From Martensiomyces pterosporus (taxonomy: Eukaryota; Kickxellomycota; Kickxellomycetes; Kickxellales; Kickxellaceae), in the NCBI GenBank assembly GCA_025201845.1, contig MU604018.1:1872-65871 (forward strand): DNA of 64,000 nucleotides. The letters are read 5' to 3'. Of this stretch, positions 45,924 through 55,370 are shown piece by piece. The notes below the pieces were generated by a model. The model made no database searches. It was not told the DNA's origin and saw only the letters and a program-made list of their open reading frames with translations. Position 1 is the stretch's first letter. Each line of letters starts with the position of its first letter. Position numbers and translations under genes: made by a program.

Positions 45924-46389
45924 AAGGGCTCTTCGTGGCACCGGCGTCGGCACTGGCGTCAACGCCGCAACCGACGTGGATCTAGAAAGCGGCATCACTG
46001 CAGCCGGTGGATGTGAGCTGATTTCGGACTGGAGCAACCCCGCATACATCGGCCACGGCGTCGCGCACCGCGATCCCAAGACTGGCGAACCCTTACCGGC
46101 AACAGTCCACATTCCAACGGATGGTGAGCTGCATCCCGAGAACTACAAGCTGGCACCGACAGCGTGGGAGGACCCTGAAGCTGCGCACCAGCAGAAAAGG
46201 GATGAGTTGCTGAAAAAATACCATGTCAGCAGGGCGCACCAGTACAGGGCCAACTTCTACAAGGCCGTGGGCAGGATCGAGGTGGCTGTGGGCAGCAAGG
46301 AGGCTGGCAAGGCGGACATGGAGCGCGGAAGGCTCGAGAAGGAGGTGTACCGAATTGCCCATCCCAACCTACCACAGCTCCATGACTAG
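45913..46389 (+). CDS. Unrecognised 158-residue protein
   Basis: I do not recognise this gene. The product starts MGAARALRGTGVGTGV. It has a Gly/Ala-rich N-terminus, a middle section rich in Pro, His and acidic residues (TVHIPTDGELHPENYKLAP), and a charged helical C-terminal half (HQYRANFYKAVGRIEVAVGS then KADMERGRLEKEVYRIAHP). The C-terminal 'AVG...G' spacing faintly recalls CsbD-type stress proteins, but not enough to assign it. No signal peptide or membrane segment is seen. A TATA box upstream, a good ATG context and an uninterrupted frame support a real gene. Confidence 0.6.
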   Translation: MGAARALRGTGVGTGVNAATDVDLESGITAAGGCELISDWSNPAYIGHGVAHRDPKTGEPLPATVHIPTDGELHPENYKLAPTAWEDPEAAHQQKRDELLKKYHVSRAHQYRANFYKAVGRIEVAVGSKEAGKADMERGRLEKEVYRIAHPNLPQLHD

Positions 46390-46693
46390 ACCATGTCTGT
46401 TGCGTTTTCTGTTTCCTTAATGCGTAAAATATAGCTGCTATCAACGATGAACCACTTTTACTTTGGTGTCGAGGCTGTGCCCAATCTGGGTGTGCGCGTG
46501 CCGTCATGTGGAGGAAAGATCCCGGTTCAAAATGTGGCGAAACGATGCAGCAGTGATGAGCAAGCAACCTCCACGCTCAGCAAGACATCGGCCATCATCT
46601 GCTACCATTCTCCACACCAACCGCGCCTGCACTCTCTTTGTTGCACAGCACGGAAAGCTCATGCAGCAGGCAGTGCCACATCGCTGCTCGGCC

Positions 46694-47294
46694 AGGAGGG
46701 AGGACAGGGAGCTCCACTCTGCAGTTGCCAGGCGGCGTCAATGGACGGGCCACGCTTGCATGTGCATTTAAAAGGCCAATTGTGCCTTGCCCCGTATGCT
46801 CCATGTTGAAATGAAATAGCCGCCACCCAGCAAGCCAGGTGCCGCTGCTTCATAAAAGAGCCACCAGACACAGCCTCTGCCTCTCTCGCACACGCTCCTA
46901 CAGCCGAAAAGCCCCACACCCCTGCCCTCTTGGAGCCCCCACACTCCAGCTTTTCAAAACAGCAGCCAGCTCCTGTTTCCTTTCCTTGTCTGTCTGCTTG
47001 CTCTGCTCTCTCTATTTTCCTTCTTATTTACAGCTAGCATGCCACATTCCAGCACAGACGACATGAATTCGAATGCACCTGGCCAGGACCACCGCAGCAA
47101 CGATATCCTCTGCCTAGGTATGCCAAGCAATGTGTTTCTTGTGTGCTTGTCGGACAAGGAGGCTGGACCGGACCAGGTCCTAAACGCACAGAGCCTGCCA
47201 CCATACTCTCTCTTGCCATGATGCGACATGTAGCTCCTAATGCAGCGTACCAGCTTACGGTTCTGTTTGACCAGATCACGCTGGGCGAAGTCAA
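46694..47294 (+). repeat. Redundant left copy of the PfkB promoter and first exons
   Basis: 601 bp matching 47305-47899 (595 bp) with two 3-nt indels and several substitutions (for example GACGACATG against GATATG). It ends exactly at the N run, and the right copy starts exactly after it. This is the signature of two overlapping contigs, probably different alleles, laid end to end. Confidence 0.85.
47039..47294 (+). pseudogene. Partial PfkB kinase gene copy ending at the gap
   Basis: Exon 1 (47039-47117) and the first 61 bp of exon 2 (from 47234) of the kinase at 47647-49146, cut off by the gap. It has one codon more in exon 1 than the complete copy (an extra Asp codon). It is most likely an unmerged allele and not a second gene, although a true recent tandem duplication cannot be excluded from sequence alone. 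Confidence 0.6.
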
Positions 47295-47304
47295 NNNNNN
47301 NNNN
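47295..47304. other. Assembly gap (10 N)
   Basis: Ten N, a nominal contig join, flanked on both sides by about 600 bp of near-identical sequence. Confidence 0.95.
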
Positions 47305-47646
47305 AGGAGGGAGGACAGGGAGCTCCACTCTGCAGTTGCCAGGCGGCGTCAATGGACGGGCCACGCTTGCATGTGCATTTAAAAGGCCAATTGTGCCTTG
47401 CCCCGTATGCTCCATGTTGAAATGAAATAGCCGCCACCCAGCAAGCCAGGTGCCGCTGCTTCATAAAAGAGCCACCAGACACAGCCTCTGCCTCTCTCGC
47501 ACACGCTCCTACAGCCGAAAAGCCCCACACCCCTGCCCTCTTGGAGCCCCCACACTCCAGCTTTTCAAAACAGCAGCCAGCTTCTGTTTCCTTTCCTTGC
47601 CTGCCTGCTTGCTCTGCTCTCTCTATTTTCCTTATTTACAGGTAGC

Positions 47647-49146
47647 ATGCCACATTCCAGCACAGATATGAATTCGAATGCACCTGGCCAGGACCACCGC
47701 AGCAACGATATCCTCTGCCTAGGTATACCACGCAATGTGTTTCTTGTGTGCTTGTCGGACAAGGAGGCTGGACCGGACCAGGTCCTAAACGCACAGAGCC
47801 TGCCACCATATTCTCTCTTGCCATGATGCGACATGTAGCTCCTAATGCAGCGTACCAGCTTACGGTTCTGTTTGATCAGATCACGCTGGGCGAAGTCAAC
47901 CGAGGCGCAGTGCAGACAAACTCTCTAGGAGGCAAGGGCCAGAACTTTGCGGTCGCTACCCGGCAGTACTACAAAAGCGCCGACCGCGTGACGCTGCTTC
48001 AGATTCTCGGCGGCCCCACCGGCGCCCAGATCGAGGCAATGGAGGACGAGCAGGGATTCGACTACATCACGGGTAAAGAAAAAACACAGAATGCAGCTCA
48101 TGCCTGTCTTGAACATCCACAGGGTGGCCGTATGGCGATTTTCCCTGACACACGTACTTTGCATGCATGCTGTTCGGGAGCTCTTCGCCTTTGAACAATG
48201 GACCACAGAGCATGTGCTGCCACACTCATTTTGCAAAAAGAGTCTCCGGGTAGATAATGCGAGATAAGATCTGGAAGCGCCTTGCCCTCGCTGTCATTCA
48301 TATCTGCACTCATCAAGCACATTTTGCATCCTCCGTTTCCCGGATGCCTGTAACCAACGGGCTGTAGTGAAGACATCGCTGCCAACAAGAACATGCACTA
48401 CGTGCTTGGACAAGTCGACTGGTGAGATGACGGAGATGGTCGGTGTTTCGGGCGTTATCGACGAATCGGCCGAAGCAGAGTACGAGCAGATCGCCAGGAG
48501 CATCCTGCAGTCCAAAGCCCCGCCCAAGGCCTTGGCGCTGTGCGGCACATTCCCGCCGGGCCTCAAATCGACCACCGTCGCCCGCATGGTTGCGGCAAAG
48601 ACCGACAGAACACTGGTGTTTGTAGACGCAGTAAAGGACATCCACCCGGTGCTGGAGTCCAAATGCATCGACATCCTGAAGGTGAATTCGGGGGAGGTCA
48701 TCAGCATCCTCTCAACGCTTGACAAGCGGTATGAGAGCAAGGCTCCAAAAGACGTCGACCTTGCGGAGGCTGCTATGGAGCTTGGCAACAGGTTTTCTAT
48801 TGGCGTGGTGGCCGTCACCGATGGGCCTGCAACTGCCTACCTGGCTGATACGAGGGAAAGCAAGTGCCATGCATTCACGATCCCGGACCTTCTTGCCGAC
48901 CGCACGTACTTTTTGGGCACAGACGCCGTGGCCCACGGCCACTTGGTTCTCAACCCACTGGGTGCTGGCGACACATGCAGCGCTGTTTTGCTCAACCTTC
49001 TGCTTGACGGCAAGTCGATTGTCGAGGCATTCGCGCTGGGCCTCGCTGCTGCCTCAGCGTCGTGCTTGGTGCCCATGCCAAACTGCGTATTTGATCGCAA
49101 GGTGATGGAGCGTATTCGCGGCAACATGGACGTCAGCTTGCTCTGA
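47647..49146 (+). CDS. PfkB/ribokinase-family sugar kinase (three exons)
   Basis: 362 residues from exons 47647-47722, 47839-48072 and 48368-49146; introns are 47723-47838 (GTATAC...TGTAG) and 48073-48367 (GTAAAG...TGTAG). The N-terminal glycine-rich region is TNSLGGKGQNFAVATRQYY, the middle has LALCGTFPPG, and the C-terminal signature is NPLGAGDTCSAVLLNLL with catalytic base Asp305. These are hallmarks of PfkB kinases. The closest style is that of the phosphofructokinase-1/tagatose-type hexose kinases, but the sugar cannot be named. Splicing is needed to join SLGGKGQN to TRTCTTCLDKSTGEMTE. The promoter and first exons are duplicated across the assembly gap. Confidence 0.88.
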
Positions 49147-49243
49147 GGCACTCTGCAAGCAGCGAAACACACGCTTTTGCTGCACCGGTTTACTCATAGA
49201 TGCTTCTCATAGCATCAGCACGGTGCATTTGGTATGCTACGAC

Positions 49244-49249
49244 AATAAA
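49244..49249 (+). terminator. AATAAA polyadenylation signal after the PfkB kinase
   Basis: AATAAA about 98 nt after the stop codon, in the short space before the convergent TSC10 gene. Confidence 0.4.
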
Positions 49250-49282
49250 GTCTGGTGTTTCAGGAAAGAAAACAAAAACGGT

Positions 49283-50287
49283 TTACTCCTCTTTTGCCTT
49301 TTCAATCTGGTGGTTCTTCACCAGGTAATCGACGTACATGCGCCAGGGCGTCAGCGCAATCCACGCAATGCCAGCGATGAAGGAGTCAAGGACAAAGTTG
49401 TTGTTTGGCATCGTGCCGCGAGTGCTGCACCGGAACAGCATGGTAATGGGGTCAGTGGCGATAGCAAATTCGCCGCGCGCCAGCCCCTTAAACAGGCCAG
49501 CAGAGCACTGCTCGGGCGTCATTCCCTCGTCGGCACCCTCGATGTCCTTGGTGATCTGCGGCTTGGTCAGGTTCTCCATCTCATAGCCGGGCGTAAAGAT
49601 AGTTCCGGGGAAGTAGCAGTGCACACTGATTCCATACATCTGCAGCTCCACGCGCAGCGCCTCAGCAAACCCGCGGATGGCGAACTTTGACGCGCAGTAC
49701 CCGGCATACCCAATGAGTCCAAAGAACCCAAGCGTGGAGCTGACAAACACGACCCGCCCGCCCTTGATCTTCTCCGCCACCATACGCCGGACCACCTCGT
49801 GGGTCGTGTACATGACACCAAAGTAGTTGACATTCATGGTCTGCTCCAGCACACTCGGGTTCTGGTCAGCAAAGACGCCCGGGTTGGACAGCCCCGCCAC
49901 AGTAAACAGGCACTCGACGGGCTTGCCCTGCGCCTCCACCGCCCGCTTGATTCCACGCACTGCGTCCTCGCGGTTCACCAGGTCGGCGCACACGTACTCG
50001 AAGTGCTGCTCCTTCGGGCTTGCTGCCGCGGCCTTGACTTCCTCCAAAGCCTCCTTGAGAACGGCTTCGCGACGCGCAACAATCGTGACATGGGCGCCGC
50101 GTCTGGCCAGGTCCTTTGCTACTGCCTTGCCTAGTCCTTGGCTGCCGCCTGTGACATAGCAGTGTCTGCCTTTGACGTCGAATTTGGCCGCCGTGAGGCG
50201 CAGGTACAGCTCGTTCAGTGCGCCTGCAGCAACGATGCCGCCGAGAACACAAAACACGGTAATTAGAGCCACTTTCCAGTCCTCCAT
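49283..50287 (-). CDS. TSC10: 3-ketodihydrosphingosine reductase
   Basis: An NADPH-dependent SDR that makes dihydrosphingosine, the second step of sphingolipid synthesis at the ER. 334 residues, no intron. The N-terminal membrane segment (about 7-26) is followed by the cofactor motif TGGSQGLG (46-53), a catalytic Ser in VVFVSSTLGFFG and YxxxK in YAGYCASKFAIRG. A second hydrophobic hairpin lies near the C-terminus (FIAGIAWIALTP). The YFPGTIFTPGYEMENLTKP block is specific for KDSR/Tsc10 among SDRs. Confidence 0.95.
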   Translation of the reverse strand: MEDWKVALITVFCVLGGIVAAGALNELYLRLTAAKFDVKGRHCYVTGGSQGLGKAVAKDLARRGAHVTIVARREAVLKEALEEVKAAAASPKEQHFEYVCADLVNREDAVRGIKRAVEAQGKPVECLFTVAGLSNPGVFADQNPSVLEQTMNVNYFGVMYTTHEVVRRMVAEKIKGGRVVFVSSTLGFFGLIGYAGYCASKFAIRGFAEALRVELQMYGISVHCYFPGTIFTPGYEMENLTKPQITKDIEGADEGMTPEQCSAGLFKGLARGEFAIATDPITMLFRCSTRGTMPNNNFVLDSFIAGIAWIALTPWRMYVDYLVKNHQIEKAKEE

Positions 50288-50508
50288 TGCAAACCAGCTA
50301 AAAGTTCAGCAAGTAGCTAACAGCGAATTTGAAGCTTGCGAGATAAGGTGTGTTTACTAGTTTTCAAAGAAAGCAGCAGCATCCAAGCAAAGGAGAAACC
50401 GGGGCTTGGGCTTGCCTCGCCCCCTCATCCACAAGTGCTGCTCTTCCATTGTTCCGCTGAAATCAACGCGTGCATGTTTCTCGCGTGCACCTGGCCCGTC
50501 CGCTGCTC

Positions 50509-51852
50509 CTAGAACAGCGTACCGTCGGAGACTATGTTAATTGGCGGGTCCTTGGTGTCGCCACGCAGGCTCGCTGCCTTCTCTCGGCCAGCCTTCCAGG
50601 TTCCGCCTTCCAGAACGCGGCCCAGGAACATGTCGGGAACATGGCGGTCGTCCAGCCCCGATTTGTGGCGAATGATCTCAGCAACCTTGTCCAGCAAAAC
50701 CACAGTCATTGCACGCCATTCGACAATGACCGGATCGCTGCCCTCAAACCTGGGGATGTCGCCTGCCACATCCACCAGGCCGCGCGCGCGATCGTCGTCG
50801 CTCAGAGTCAGCACGCCCATGTCCACAAACAGCCCGCCGTTGCGGTACTCTGGGAGCCCAGTCAGCTTCTCGGTGCCCGTCACAGTGAACCCGCCGAGCT
50901 TGGTGATCACTTCGAGCAGCGACCAAGTGAGCCACTGAGACAGCTTGTGGAAGGGGACGAAGCAGGGCACATCCAGCCCCTCAGCATCCCTAGGTCCAGC
51001 AGCTTTGGCCAGCGTGTCGCACGGCCAGACATCACCCAGCGAGACTCCGTCCAGCTGCGTGCGGCTGGCTGGCCAAATGGGAGCCATGCCCTGAATGATG
51101 ACCTCCCAGACACTGTCGATGCTCACAACCTTCGGTCTCTCCGTGCACCCAGAAAGATAGTCCAGCATCAGCCCGGGTCTTGCCGGGTGGTTATTGCATG
51201 CACACTTGCCGCCAAAATACGCCGCTCCACTGCCCAGCACACGGCCCAGGCTCCTCAGCAGCTCCGCGCGGTTCTCGACGCCCAGCAGGGGGTTGTCGTC
51301 AGACACCTGGAACCCAGCAAGCAGCGCCGAGTCGCTAAGCCTGGACAAAGCAACAGCATCAGCCTGGCACGGGTTGGACGGCGAGCTGGAGAACAGGCCG
51401 CGCTCGAACATCCTCAGCGCAGCGATGCCCAGGCCCTCCGTGCGCTCGAATGTCCCGAGCTCCTCGTCCACATAGCGCCATTTGCTTCCGGCACCAGCGT
51501 CAATTAGCACGGACACGACGAACAGATCAATGATGCGCCTGGCACACTCCCAGTCGCTCACTCCAGTGGCCCTCCATTCATCCACATGCTCGCTCACCAG
51601 ATCGCGCTTCTTCGTTCCCCCTGCTACTGGCATGCTGTATGAGCGCCAGCGCCCGTGAGTTGGCACCCTGGTGATGCTGCCATAGTCGCGCTCGATGAGC
51701 GAAATGACGTAGTCGGCTACGGATGCTATTTTGCTCTCGTCGAACGAAAAGTGCTTGAGCTCGCCCTTCAGCGCCTCCTCGTAGACAAGCTGAGAGCGCT
51801 CGCGCACGGCCTTCAAAGACCTGAGGTACGTGATGGCAGCGGTGGCAGTCAT
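50509..51852 (-). CDS. URC4: URC4-type DUF1688 protein (uracil catabolism)
   Basis: 447 residues, no intron. The start YLRSLKAVRERSQLVYEEAL and the block VPTHGRWRSY are hallmarks of DUF1688 (Urc4/Urg3). That family is required for the URC pyrimidine-degradation route in Lachancea and related yeasts; its exact reaction is not settled. Other conserved stretches are DLFVVSVLIDAGAGSKWRY, FPxxHKLSQWLTWSLLE-like FHKLSQWLTWSLLE and EYRNGGLFVDMGVL. The ATG at 51852 is preferred over one at 51960: a TATA box at 51981-51987 would place the transcript start downstream of 51960. No other URC gene is in the window. Confidence 0.9.
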   Translation of the reverse strand: MTATAAITYLRSLKAVRERSQLVYEEALKGELKHFSFDESKIASVADYVISLIERDYGSITRVPTHGRWRSYSMPVAGGTKKRDLVSEHVDEWRATGVSDWECARRIIDLFVVSVLIDAGAGSKWRYVDEELGTFERTEGLGIAALRMFERGLFSSSPSNPCQADAVALSRLSDSALLAGFQVSDDNPLLGVENRAELLRSLGRVLGSGAAYFGGKCACNNHPARPGLMLDYLSGCTERPKVVSIDSVWEVIIQGMAPIWPASRTQLDGVSLGDVWPCDTLAKAAGPRDAEGLDVPCFVPFHKLSQWLTWSLLEVITKLGGFTVTGTEKLTGLPEYRNGGLFVDMGVLTLSDDDRARGLVDVAGDIPRFEGSDPVIVEWRAMTVVLLDKVAEIIRHKSGLDDRHVPDMFLGRVLEGGTWKAGREKAASLRGDTKDPPINIVSDGTLF

Positions 51853-52280
51853 TGAGAGAAACGAGAGGACTTTTTTCAGCGTAGAAACAGGGCAGCACAG
51901 AGCTATTCCAATTGAAGATGAGGTGAAGCAAAAAGAAGGATGCGACGGTGTGGTGGCCATGTGTGCTGGCTCGTGGTGCGTTTATATAGCAGCCAGCCTG
52001 GCTGCTCTGAGTGCTGCCCACACTCGTCTGCTACTGCAGGCTAGAGTGCATGAAGACAACGGGCAGCGGGGAGTAGGGGCAGGAACCAGGTCACACGCCC
52101 ATCTCTGAGAACTATGAGCTGTAGAGCGCGCACGCGGAGCAGCATCATGTGCGTCACCTCCACCCTACATGCTGCATGCAGTGCTATTTATTCTGCGTCA
52201 CTTGGCGGGAAGGCACAAGGGGGCTTGCTGCCTCCCACTTGGCGGGTGCGCAGGGGGCTATTCGGAAACAGGAAAACGGC
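51853..52280. other. Intergenic: URC4 promoter and INTS8 3' flank
   Basis: 428 bp, no gene recognised apart from the TATA box. Confidence 0.5.
51981..51987 (-). promoter_or_regulatory. TATA box of URC4
   Basis: TATATAA on the minus strand, about 130 nt upstream of the chosen ATG. It also argues against the alternative ATG only 21 nt away. Confidence 0.45.
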
Positions 52281-55200
52281 TTATTTGAGGCTCAGCACTC
52301 CAGAGAGCCAGAAAAAGAACTCGGAAAGCACAAGCGGCTTTGTGCCTTCCAGCTCCTCGCTTGGCACCGCAAACTCGACATGCACGGCGCTCGACTGCAG
52401 CCGGCCCAGGTACTGCCCGTACTCGATCATATTGGGGTCCCAGAAAAACTCGGCAACCCGCTGGTCGATCTCCTTCTTCTCAAACGCCTGCACAATCAGC
52501 GGCATTGCCGCCTCGTAGTTGACATCTGCCGAGCATTGGTGCAAAACGGCTGCAGCGCCACTCAGCCCAAGACCCACCAGCGAGCGGATCATCTCTGGCA
52601 GTTGCCGCTGGAACCACTGCTGCTCCATACAGTCGCTGAGAAGCGCTGGCGAGAACATCTCTGTGTGCAGGTTCAAGTACTCGATGTACAGAGGCATAAA
52701 CTGGCCCTCCAGCTTGCCGCTCGATGCCACCAACGAAAAGTACAGCCATACTGCTGCGCTCTTGGGCACAGCACGCGCAGCTTGCCTCAGCACAACCAGA
52801 GCGATGTCGTGCAGGTGCTTGGTGTTGCTGCGTCCTTGATCGGATTTGCTGTTGATGAACTCATCAGCCACCGAGCGCAATTGTGTGGGATTGCTGCCAC
52901 CGGATTCTCCTTTAACGCCACTGCCACTGCCACTACCACTGCCGTTGTTCTTGTTTTCGTGGACGCCCATCTTATCCTCGGCGCCGTCTGGCCGGCGTAC
53001 GATATGTGACACCAAGCCGCAAAGACTCAGGGGCCCCGAGACAGGCTCGCCTGGCTGCAGCATCTCCGAGAGCAAAGCAGCAAGTATTGTCAAGTACACG
53101 GGGTCGCCCCACATCCTACAGAACCTCTCAATCTCGTTTTCCGCACCGGATCCGACCTGCGGCACGCACCCAACCTCAGTGCGCAGACTCATCGCAGAGC
53201 CCGCCCGCGATCCTATCGGAATCTTCAGCAAAAACGCGGCGATATCTGCCACCGATTTCTGCAGCTGCTCAAGCTGCTCTGGAGAAATAGCCTCCAGATC
53301 AATGCGATAGGTATCGGTGGTCTCCCGCACAGCGCGATCAACCTCGATCCCAGCAGCCAGCAGGACGTCGCGAACCACCACGAGCAGCGACGCCACCTGC
53401 AGCAACGTAATGTGGATCTCAGGCAACTGCTGGTAGAGCTTCTGGTTGGTAGCAATGGTGCTGACCAGACTAGTAAACACAGACTTGTTGTCCTGGCGCA
53501 GGCAAATAAGCACCAGGTGCTCGAGGAACTCGAACCGCACCGGTGTCTGTGCCTCCAGGATGCCGTCAATGTCTTCTGACAGGTCGTCAACCTCGGCACC
53601 CTGCTCGATCTGGTAAAACAGCTGGGCTAGCTTCGTGTGCACAGCGACTTGTGACGTGAGGGCCACTTTAAGCGCCCTGTCCTTCTCTGCTTGCGATGCC
53701 ATAACGGGACCCGATGCGGCTTGCGGGCCTGTGGGGAACGCTTCAATTTCGCTCGATGCACGCGAGAACCATATCTGGGCCTCCCCGTACTGCTCCTTCT
53801 CTAAAAGCCGCAGCCCCGACAAGTAGCTATATGAGACCTTGAGCATCGCCAGCGGTGCCTTTGGAGTCTCAAATGACAGCGACTCTCTGGCCATCTGCTG
53901 GTCCTCAGCAATAGTTGCGCGCTGCCTCTCCTGCAAATTGGCGTCGTCGCCGCTGTCCACTAGCATGGTTGCCTCCGTGCTGCTGGCACCAGAAGTCGAG
54001 TCAGTGCGGGGTCCATATGCGCTTGGTGCCATGGCAGGCCCTAGCGAGGTCAGTCCGGCATCGCCGGTAACAAACATTATGACTGCCGTTGCTCTGGTCT
54101 CCATCTCATCGCGGTCGTCTGCACCTAGCATTCCAGACTCAATTGCGGACTCAATCCACGCAGCTGCTGTATCAAACAGCGCATTTCTTATTTCGTCAAT
54201 GTCGCTGGGCGTCTGTTTGGCGCAGTGATGCAGGAGCTTTGGGTGGATGCAAAGGAGCCAGGAGTAGCTGTTTTCTGAGTAGCTGTTTCTGTTTGCTTCC
54301 TCCTCGAGTGCGGCGATAAGGCACTGGCTCAAGGCGTCCGAGTACTCGCCCGCAGCGACGAGCGACATCATCTGCTCATGCCGTGAGCGAGGTGGCTCCA
54401 GCTCCCCGTGGCTGCCGCCCGTATCTGCAGCAGACTGGCTGTTATCCGATAGCGACTGCACAATTGCAGCGCACGATGCAACGTACTCGTCGACGCTAGG
54501 CTTGCCCTGTCTACTAGCGAGCCCAAACTTGTCCGTTCTTCCTTTCATTGGGTCGATCTGCTGGCACTGCCTAAACATATCCAGTGCTCGCGCAAACTCG
54601 GACTGAGCCAAGTAAACGCGTGCCAGATCGTAAGCCACGCGGTATTTTAGACTCTTTGCCTGCTCGTTCGACTGATCTAGCGACTCGGCGTAGGCTTCCA
54701 GCTTGCGACAGTTAACCTGCATAGCAGAGCTGTGTGCGACCTCCATCGTCAATCCAATATCCTCCTCGCGATACGCCGATCTGACTGTCCACCGTCTGTA
54801 CTGGAACTCGCACTCGCTTCGGTGCTCATCATCTGTGGCCGTCTCCAGCAGGTGCAGGTAGTATATAAAGCGAATAGTCGCATGCACCGCCATCTCCACT
54901 TCCTCGACATCGAATCCAACCAGTGCAGCCAGGTCTCTGGCCACGCTGAGCAGCCGCTGCTGTCTAGCACTTAGTTCCGGCAGCTCACTCGATTTGATTA
55001 CAGCAGCAAGTCTCTCCTTTGGCAGGCCCGTGTCTGGCGACATGCTGAACCTGGAGCACTGGCCAATGCGGCTGATGCTCTTGATGTCTGTTGTGTCCAG
55101 CCCGCCCACCGACGGCGATATGGGGGTTGAGGGCGGCGTGGGTCCGCTGTAGCTTAACAGCCGCTGTCCGTGTGCGTCCCTGAATGCAGGGTAGGCACTA

Positions 55201-55370
55201 ATGACGAACTCGCGAAAGTTGCTGGTGCCTAGCAGGCCGCGCAGGACATGTATCCCGGCTGTGCGCCGCTCGCCGGGCGAGCTCCATCTGGGCGTGCTGC
55301 TCTGGTGGCCAAAGTCCTCCCGCAGCCTGTCCGGGTGGAGAAAGTAGGAGAACCAGTCCACGCTGCTCAT
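52281..55370 (-). CDS. INTS8: Integrator complex subunit 8-like protein
   Basis: 1029 residues, no intron; human INTS8 is 995. It begins WFSYFLHPDRLRED, like the WFEFLLEESLLEKHL start of INTS8. It is helical throughout with TPR-like segments (YDLARVYLAQSEFARALDMF) and ends with a region alignable to the INTS8 C-terminus: EMIRSLVGLGLSGAAAVLHQ, then YEAAMPLIVQAFEKKEIDQR and FFWDPNMIEYGQYLG. INTS8 bridges the Integrator core to PP2A in animals, where Integrator attenuates Pol II and processes snRNAs. Integrator is lost in yeasts, so its presence here is notable. Similarity is low, so the call is moderately sure. Confidence 0.68.
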   Translation of the reverse strand: MSSVDWFSYFLHPDRLREDFGHQSSTPRWSSPGERRTAGIHVLRGLLGTSNFREFVISAYPAFRDAHGQRLLSYSGPTPPSTPISPSVGGLDTTDIKSISRIGQCSRFSMSPDTGLPKERLAAVIKSSELPELSARQQRLLSVARDLAALVGFDVEEVEMAVHATIRFIYYLHLLETATDDEHRSECEFQYRRWTVRSAYREEDIGLTMEVAHSSAMQVNCRKLEAYAESLDQSNEQAKSLKYRVAYDLARVYLAQSEFARALDMFRQCQQIDPMKGRTDKFGLASRQGKPSVDEYVASCAAIVQSLSDNSQSAADTGGSHGELEPPRSRHEQMMSLVAAGEYSDALSQCLIAALEEEANRNSYSENSYSWLLCIHPKLLHHCAKQTPSDIDEIRNALFDTAAAWIESAIESGMLGADDRDEMETRATAVIMFVTGDAGLTSLGPAMAPSAYGPRTDSTSGASSTEATMLVDSGDDANLQERQRATIAEDQQMARESLSFETPKAPLAMLKVSYSYLSGLRLLEKEQYGEAQIWFSRASSEIEAFPTGPQAASGPVMASQAEKDRALKVALTSQVAVHTKLAQLFYQIEQGAEVDDLSEDIDGILEAQTPVRFEFLEHLVLICLRQDNKSVFTSLVSTIATNQKLYQQLPEIHITLLQVASLLVVVRDVLLAAGIEVDRAVRETTDTYRIDLEAISPEQLEQLQKSVADIAAFLLKIPIGSRAGSAMSLRTEVGCVPQVGSGAENEIERFCRMWGDPVYLTILAALLSEMLQPGEPVSGPLSLCGLVSHIVRRPDGAEDKMGVHENKNNGSGSGSGSGVKGESGGSNPTQLRSVADEFINSKSDQGRSNTKHLHDIALVVLRQAARAVPKSAAVWLYFSLVASSGKLEGQFMPLYIEYLNLHTEMFSPALLSDCMEQQWFQRQLPEMIRSLVGLGLSGAAAVLHQCSADVNYEAAMPLIVQAFEKKEIDQRVAEFFWDPNMIEYGQYLGRLQSSAVHVEFAVPSEELEGTKPLVLSEFFFWLSGVLSLK

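Larger units (their letters stand above)
46390..47646. other. Intergenic plus redundant contig end around second gap
   Basis: 46390-46693 is unique and shows no gene. 46694-47294 is a near-copy of 47305-47899 on the other side of a 10-N gap. 47305-47646 is then the real upstream region of the PfkB kinase, with a CT-rich leader before its ATG. Confidence 0.6.

Noticed and set aside
46515..46545. GGTTCAAAA sequence resembling a tRNA T-loop
   Set aside because: The flanking five bases do not pair, and no anticodon or D-arm fits upstream. A similar TTCGAAA near 17665 fails the same test.
51853..51960. Alternative URC4 start at 51960 adding 36 residues
   Set aside because: A TATA box only 21 bp upstream would put the transcript start after this ATG, and the extra residues are not family-like.
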